A DNA stretch of 64,000 nucleotides from Guadua angustifolia (lineage: Eukaryota > Streptophyta > Magnoliopsida > Poales > Poaceae): the NCBI GenBank assembly GCA_036346375.1, contig CM070515.1:5850423-5914422 (forward strand). Reading direction: 5' to 3'. The position numbers were made by a program, and so were the translations under genes. Shown piece by piece: positions 57,635-64,000 of the stretch. The notes beneath the pieces are model-generated. The model was given only the letters and a program-made list of their open reading frames with translations. It did not search any database and was not told the DNA's origin. Numbering within the stretch: the stretch's first letter is position 1; every line of letters begins with the position of its first letter.

Positions 57635-60375
57635 AAAACATGTCATGCGAATAATCAATATTTCACTTACTTCACAAATGCCATACAAAATTGATACATC
57701 AGAAATAAAATATAATAGTAATTACAACAACCGGAAATACACAAAAAGATTACGATGTCTTGCATATTCATACATTGCAATATACACAAATCTCAATTTA
57801 CATTGAAAAGAAAAATTACAAAAATGTGCTATTATCCTAAAAAGCTGAGCTTCTTTTGGCCCCTAACTCAAGTTCATGCAAAACGTTAATCATTGACGTA
57901 TGTATATGAAATCAAAGAACAACTAAAGCAAAAAAACCCAAACAGAACTCGGATGTGCCATCGGACCCGTGTGTGAGGGTATCCCTTATTGAGATACCTA
58001 GTTCTTCCAGAGCCAAATCGGTACCTCTCACTAAATAGGGTGTCATTATTCGGCGAAAACATACAAACATGATAAAATTGAGGGTAACTTTAACGTAGCA
58101 TGCATATTACCCCAAAAATATCGCCCATAATATTAAGATAAGGACAAGCGAGGTAAAAGGAAAGAGGGAGACAACCAGGATACAGTCCACTCATTTCTCC
58201 ACCCCCATTGCCAGAACTTTTCCCCAAATACATCGAGAGCTCCTCAGCCAACCGAAGGCCAAGAACACGAAGACCCAGCCATCAGGGCCTCAAGCTTAAG
58301 AGTTAAGGCTACGAGGGAGGACCAACCAGGAAGCACAAGCAAGGAGACAAGCAAGCCAAGGGGATCAGAAGCTAGGCGGCCAAGAAGAGAACCAGGGTCG
58401 ATCACATTCCCAGCCGCACCACCACTAGCATATCATAGATGCATTGCAGAGAATAGATAGTAAGTAGATCAGGAAACATTTGTGGTCTCAGGATGTAACC
58501 ATAGAGGGGGTGGCCTTGTGCGTGCCCATGGACCATCTCACACTCCCCGACGTGCGTAGACCAAGGGTATCGCTGCAATACCTCCAACCCACTGCTAGCT
58601 CCAGTCTCAAATCATCATAGACCACCTAGCACCTTTGAATCAGAGACCAAACTACCTCCTAAATCATAATGTAATTCAAGGTAGTAGCACAAAAATGGGA
58701 AACCAAGAGAGCATCACCGAGTTCTGGTAGAAAGTGGGGAGGAGGCAGTGACCCTGAGCAAGGGTGTTGGCTGGTAGGGTAGCAGCCAGGGCGGGCCAGC
58801 TAAGGAAGCAGGGCCGAGCTCAGGAGAACAAGCTGGCATGGGGCCAAGTCGAGAGAGCAGGCCGGCACAGGGCTGCACCGAAGGAGAGGTCGGCGAGCCG
58901 AAGGTGTGGGGAGGAACCAGGCGGGCGGGGCCAAAGAGTGGTGACGGCAGGCTGGAGATCAGCAAGGAGGAGGAGAGGAACCAGATGGGGGAAGAAATGG
59001 AGGGAGAGAGAGAGGGAGGAAAATAAGGGAGAGGATAAGAACAAGGAGAGGAACTAGAGTTGTCTGAATAGAGAAAATAGGAAGGAGAAGGAGAAAAGAG
59101 GGATCAAGAGGGGATTCGGTCGAAGGAAAGAAAAGAGGGATAGGAAAAGAAAAGAAACATGAGGATGAGGAGAAAAGAAAGGAGGATAAAGGAGGGAGCA
59201 CCGTGATATTAAACAGTTTAAAAAGAGAATAAATCGTAACGAATTACTAAGTAAAAACTCCTGTAAAACCTACAACCGCCAAAATAATTAAATATGGGAA
59301 ATGACGCATCTATTTAAATAGAAGTACAAATTGAAGTGTCAGTAAACTATATATATTAAAATACACCCAAATCAAAGTGCGGTCCATTAATAAATCCAAC
59401 ATTAAGGTAAGAAATCTATCTATGCAAAATCCAATCAAATCAGGAGAAGGTTGGACGCCGTTAAAAATACCCTAATTTAATATTAATTTGAACAATAATA
59501 TTTTAAAATTACAAAGACGAACTGAATCGAGCAAAAGGTCATTTTCAGGATCCAAGTGAGCCTGAGTATTACAATTCTATCGATATATAAATTAGTGGTC
59601 AGTGTTACACGGGAGATCCTATCGGTATCTAAATTGCTTATATTTGTAATTTAAGGTAGTATTTTGGAAGTTTGATGTTTAATTACAGTGGATCGAGCTA
59701 GCAACAAATGACTAAAACTATTGATTTAGTTTTGCACTCAACTCGACTGCCGATCCGTACCATAATTCTCTGCTCTACAAATATGTTAACCCTCCGGCAA
59801 ATTTGGTACGCAGTTTGTAAGTATAGCAGAGCTGTATACGTGAACACAGAAGGCTAGCAAGCACACATGCATGCATCGTCACTTAGTCAAAAGGTAGAAA
59901 AAAAAAACAACCCAGCCCCACATAAGAGTACCAACAAGACCACAAAGCCGCTCAATTAGCACTTGATCTCTAGCTTGCAGTACATCCAATGCAACCACTC
60001 AGCATCAACCTCGGATTATCCTGTCCTTTTGCGCACTTGATGCAGATTGTCACTTAATTAATCGACCCATCCCGGTCACAGAGAGGTGCTTCCATGTGCC
60101 ACTTCCTAAAAATCACGGAAATTTTAAAGTACGGACGAATAGGAAATAATGATCACTTGCCCTTTCGTTTAGTTTAAGATTTATATAAATTATGTTACGA
60201 GGTGTTGCGTGCGCCGCGCAAACAACTTAATCACAAGTACGGCGGCCGATTTCGCCGCTGATTTGCTGCACTCTTTGGCAAAACAAGAGAAAGGTGTGGC
60301 AGCAATCAAACTTCTCTTTAAATTAACTAGATGTATACAGTACAGAACTGGTAGCTAGTCTAATTGCACGAGCGT
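57635..60375. other. Intergenic, probable LTR debris, no gene
   Basis: 58700-59210 is strongly purine-rich on the + strand (GGAGGAGAGGA-type), giving long but low-complexity frames. Near 59560, TGTAATACTCAGGCTC on the - strand resembles an LTR start, but its partner end was not found. The ~45-bp block after it is imperfectly repeated (ATTCTATCGATATATAAATT / ATCCTATCGGTATCTAAATT). No gene. Confidence 0.35.
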
Positions 60376-60384
60376 GCGGCTTAA

Positions 60385-60516
60385 GATCACAAATTCTCTG
60401 CCGTCCCGTCACGGCAGAGTGCCATTGAGGCACTACCACGTGGGACCAACGCCGCGTTGGTCCCACGTGGCAGTGCCTCAACGGCACTCTACCGTGACGG
60501 CAGACGATATGCGTCC
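60385..60516. mobile_element. 132-bp Mutator-type foldback MITE
   Basis: Flanked by the perfect 9-bp direct repeat GCGGCTTAA (60376..60384 and 60517..60525), the length typical of Mutator-like elements. The centre is a near-perfect hairpin: arms 60397..60452 and 60454..60504 pair, with a one-base loop, a few mismatches and one 5-bp bulge (CCGTC at 60406). Arms include CACGTGGGACCAACGC. Confidence 0.85.
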
Positions 60517-60525
60517 GCGGCTTAA

Positions 60526-63035
60526 CTTCTCTGCAGCTTCCTTTCGTCCTCGTCTCTGCGAGCATGCGATGATTTTGTTGGGAGGTGAGTTAAGTGAGCT
60601 ACTAATATTATAGGTGAGTGCTTGTATGCCCACTTCGTGACAGGGATCATTCACTTTACTTTTGCGTTAAGCCGAGAGTCCTGGATTATTAAGCGAGAAC
60701 GCCCCCCCATGTCCTGTGGAAGGAACAGAGTGTGAACGTGCCTCTTGGCTTATTAGGCTGATGATTAAACTAATCTCACCCATTTCGTCTAACCAGTTGC
60801 ATGTTAACCCTTTGACTTCTCAGTATTATTGGTTTGATATTTCTGTAGTGATGGCTTGTGAAACATAGTCATCAACCAATACACATTCTAGTTTATTCAT
60901 ATGTGTCTTCGTATGGTTATCAACTAGGGATCACTTTTAGAATAATTATCACAAGGTCTTAAATAGAGTTTCACAAACAAATCATGTACTTGTTAATAAA
61001 TAATAATAACATTATTTATAGAATATGATAATAAATCATAAACATAAAGAAATATAACTATCTCTATAATTGTCTCTAGCATATCTCCGACACTTTTACC
61101 TATTGTAAACAATGATTTAGCTATGGCCAGTAAAGTTTGAAGCTCGACTTGCTTAAAAAAAAGGGATCATGCTATGATTCGGGGAAATATCGAATGCGAG
61201 CGATGATGTCTTATACGTCGTCCTCGGCCATTCGATTTTGCTCCAAACTTGGGTTGATCCAATCTCCAAGCCTGGACTAGGCAGAAAAGGGGAGCTAGCA
61301 TATATAGATTGCTCCTCACAAACCACTTCAAAGTGTAGTCTATGTTTAGATTGTATGTAGTCTATGTTTTTCCTAGGCATGTTCAGTACCTTTTTGTTTG
61401 AGAAGATTGAATATATGTACCTTTCACTTGGGTTACATTAGACATTTCTTTCTTCTACAACGAGGGTGACAGTGGATTCGCTGGATCTCCCACATATATG
61501 TATGTACTCCAGTGACAGAGCTAGCGATACATACATGTACCAATCTTTTCAGCGTCCATGACGGCCTCTCTACAGAAACCAGCTGATCTCACTCTACTTC
61601 ACTCGTGTTAATTCATCCTAGCTTGTTGCATCACAAACTTTGCGCCAGGTGTGAGGTGAACACTGAACAGACAAGAGAGAGAGGCGCAAATCAAACGCCT
61701 CCTCACTCGTTTGTTCGTTTGCAGCGGCATCGTCTTGTACCTGGCCAGTTTCTTCCATCGATCTCGTGAAGTCAGTATGCGCGATCACAAGGTGCTGGTC
61801 GGTTAACGACAGAGCTAGATGATCACTGGCAGATGATAACAGGTTTCTTCTTCCCAGTGTCAGTCTAACCTGTATAGTACAGTACTACCACTGTTCTCCA
61901 AACTGGTTGCAGAGTTGTTTCAAAAAACAAACTGGCTGCAGAGGAATAGATACAGTGGACTTAACGGGCTCCTAGCTGGTGCTGCAAGCAAACAAAGGAA
62001 AAACCACACTGTGAGTCCAAGATAGATCAGATCACCTGTCAATTTGCCTAACTAACGGAAGAATGTGCAGGCCATATGAAACTGCAGAGAATCTATCGAT
62101 ATGATGTGGTCCAAGAACAACGAAACTAGAGCCCATCTGGTCTTACATGCACTTGTTTTTTTAATCCATCCCCTAATTCCCATAGTTAGTTAGTTTATTT
62201 GTACTAGTATATCTCTTAATTTATGGGCTCCAAGGTTGCCTTTCATGCACAGTGAGCTAAACTCTACCAGAGCGAGTGGAGTGCAGTATTTTCTTAACCC
62301 CCCTACCTGCCCCACTAAACACCAACAATTGCATTTCCGAGGACTCCCAAACTTCCATAACTAACACTTTGTTTAACTAGGCAGAGCGTGCAACCAGAGG
62401 CTCTGAGCGTGTTAGGATAATGGAGTGGTTTAGTGGAAGAGCAGGAGGAGGAGGAGGTAAGTCCAACAAAAACTCTGAACGTTGTGGAAGAGATGGCAGT
62501 GGTACTGCCACCAACCAAGCAAACATAATAATGTAGTAGAAGTGTGCCATGCCTGGAGCTTTGGATAACTTTTTTCTTTTCCATTTTATTGCTTTTGTAA
62601 GTGCTGAATTTCTTACTTGCCTTGCTGCACTTGAAAATGGTAGCCACATTATCCCAAGTCGTCCTGTTTATTGTCGGAATCGGCCTCCATCGAGTGCTCC
62701 TGCGTTTGATGCTGCTCACGATCGAGAACGCTTCGACCGAGGAAAGAAACAGAGCAGGGAATGAGTAGTGACAGTGTGGCATAGGTACTTCCTCGCTGCT
62801 CTGTTCTTCATAAAATGTTATTCTAATTTGTAAATCTTGTTCTTAAATATAAATTATTCTATAATTTTGAGGCAAGCTTTAACTGTTTTTTCCTTCACAT
62901 ATCCTTAGCATTCATTGTACCTAAGGCTTCCAAGAGCATCAAGTGAGTTAAAGGATAACCATTTAGTTAGCTCTACACATAGCATAGTTGAAGTACAAAA
63001 TCCTTCAACGTGGCTGTTCAGAAATATAGTACTAC
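60526..63035. other. Intergenic, no gene supported
   Basis: Frames of up to 155 codons (62315..62782, - strand) lack recognisable domains. A GAGGAGGAGGAGG run is at 62445. The stretch 62785-62890 is related to 40270-40400. No complete element was delimited. Confidence 0.35.
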
Positions 63036-63038
63036 TTA

Positions 63039-63730
63039 GACTATTTCCAGTGACAAGTTTCATTTTACGGTTTTTAGAAGTGCCACATCATCCAAAGTGG
63101 TTTGGGTTGATAAGGCTATTCCCAGTGCAGGGTAACATACCCATTTAATGTATGCCATATAAGCATTTTTGATGATGTGGCAAGAGAGTTAAGAGGAGAG
63201 AGAAGAAAACTGTATCTTGAGGAAGATACCACTTAGGCACAAAATTATAGACATTGAAATTTGAATCATCTAAGTGGTCCACAATTCATACTCTCATACA
63301 CATCTAGCATTTAATTATCTTGTGGGGATTAAGAAACAATCTATGATACCATGCATTGGGATAGTTGTATCTTCTATAATATCATATGACAAGATACAAT
63401 GCACTGTGAATAGCCTAAATGAAACAAAACCTCCTAATGCACAGTTTCATTTTGCGGTTTCATAGGCTAGCTATAGCATTTAATTGTTGCATGGTATTGT
63501 GATCAAATGTTCCATTTGGTGCACTTTCATTCGGTTTCAGTGCGTTGGATGAAACGATGCGCTCTCAGTGCAGTTTCATTCGGTTTCCAATGTGTTGAAA
63601 ACGGTGTGCACCCGGTTTCAACCAGATGAAACTCGTCTCCTCTCTCTCCTCAGAATTTCTTTGCCATGCCATCATTTTTGCCGATGTGTCACCTCATTAA
63701 ATGATAATAAAACTCCCACTGTGACTGGCC
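63039..63730. mobile_element. Ping/Pong-like Tourist MITE, interrupted
   Basis: The right end, read on the - strand, is GGCCAGTCACAGTGGGAG, close to the terminus of the rice mPing/Ping group as I remember it. It continues with GTTTCATC/GGTTGAAAC motifs typical of that group. The left end is GACTATTTCCAGTGACAAG. TTA flanks both sides (63036..63038, 63731..63733). Without the nested MITE it is about 387 bp. Confidence 0.8.
63114..63415. mobile_element. Nested Tourist-like MITE
   Basis: Begins GGCTATTCCCAGTGCAGGG and ends GCACTGTGAATAGCC, with TAA on both sides (63111..63113, 63416..63418). 302 bp, non-coding, inserted into the Ping-like MITE. Confidence 0.85.
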
Positions 63731-63733
63731 TTA

Positions 63734-64000
63734 GTAGCAGTCTAGCACTACTAATTAAAGCATTTTTTTACAGAACTAGTGCTCGGACGTCCGATACTGT
63801 TCATTCCATCGGACACCTCTTGTAACTTTTTTTTAAACGTTTGAAATATTTTTTCCCAACATATACAATATTTTCTTTCAACACTTACAACATCCATTTA
63901 CTATGCTGTATTTCACTATTTGTTGAAGAAAAATATTGCACGCGTTGACAAAAAAATATTACAATGCGTTCGAAAAATTCAGACGTCTAAACTGTAGCAA
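63734..64000. other. Intergenic, window end
   Basis: AT-rich, with CATCGGAC/GTCCGAT words near 63785-63812 that recall the solo LTR motif. No gene. Confidence 0.4.

Noticed and set aside
62315..62782. 155-codon open frame on the - strand
   Set aside because: No homology recognised; a low-complexity Ser/Pro composition arising from a GAGGAGG run.

Overview
This window looks like nuclear DNA from a grass (Poaceae). The evidence is GC-rich, intron-containing plant genes set in long AT-rich intergenic DNA. That DNA is packed with Tourist/PIF-Harbinger, Stowaway, hAT, CACTA and Mutator-type miniature elements, plus LTR-retrotransposon debris. The mix suits a monocot genome of medium to large size, possibly panicoid, but I cannot fix the species by eye.

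Only two intact protein-coding genes can be supported. At the left edge, on the + strand, is a two-exon alpha-expansin (54..879, 245 aa), a secreted cell-wall-loosening protein. Near the middle, on the - strand, is a three-exon R2R3-MYB transcription factor (31393..32727, 321 aa) with the DNA-binding region and C-terminal FFDFLGVGAT-type tail I associate with subgroup 21. About 30 kb of repeats separates them and nothing suggests a joint pathway. Other long open frames lack homology I can recognise and mostly lie inside repeats. One short, exon-like stretch near 12.5 kb may be a gene relic.

Layout: 0-1 kb, expansin. 1-20 kb, intergenic DNA with hAT elements (1485, 2935, 13450), Harbinger MITEs (3701, 6473, 7491, 11315 and a nested one at 11444), simple repeats and an AT-rich ~140-bp tandem array. 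20.2-20.8 kb, a compact CACTA element holding hairpin repeats and a tRNA-like segment. 21.7-24.5 kb, a 1.1-kb tandem duplication whose second copy holds a 611-bp hAT insertion. 25.5-29.2 kb, a 1.8-kb tandem duplication with one breakpoint inside a MITE. 31.4-33.7 kb, the MYB gene and its promoter. 33.7-35.7 kb, a hAT element and nested inverted repeats. 42.7-43.6 kb, diverged ~415-bp repeats. 44.3-49.5 kb, a 1.58-kb tandem duplication carrying a 163-bp satellite, with the second copy broken by a truncated Gypsy element (5' LTR, primer-binding site, decayed gag). 51-55 kb, a LINE tail, Stowaway elements and a 1.6-kb AT-rich repeat. 55.9-57.6 kb, a solo LTR with 5-bp target duplication, full of a palindromic ATCGGACTATCCGAT-type motif. 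60.4 kb, a 132-bp Mutator-type foldback element. 63.0-63.7 kb, a Ping/Pong-like MITE with another MITE inside it.

Many insertions are defined here by target-site duplications read directly from the sequence, so their relative order can be inferred. The most notable structures are the tRNA-like CACTA element, three independent kilobase-scale tandem duplications within 28 kb, the palindrome-rich solo LTR, and a LINE insertion with a locally copied filler at its 5' junction.
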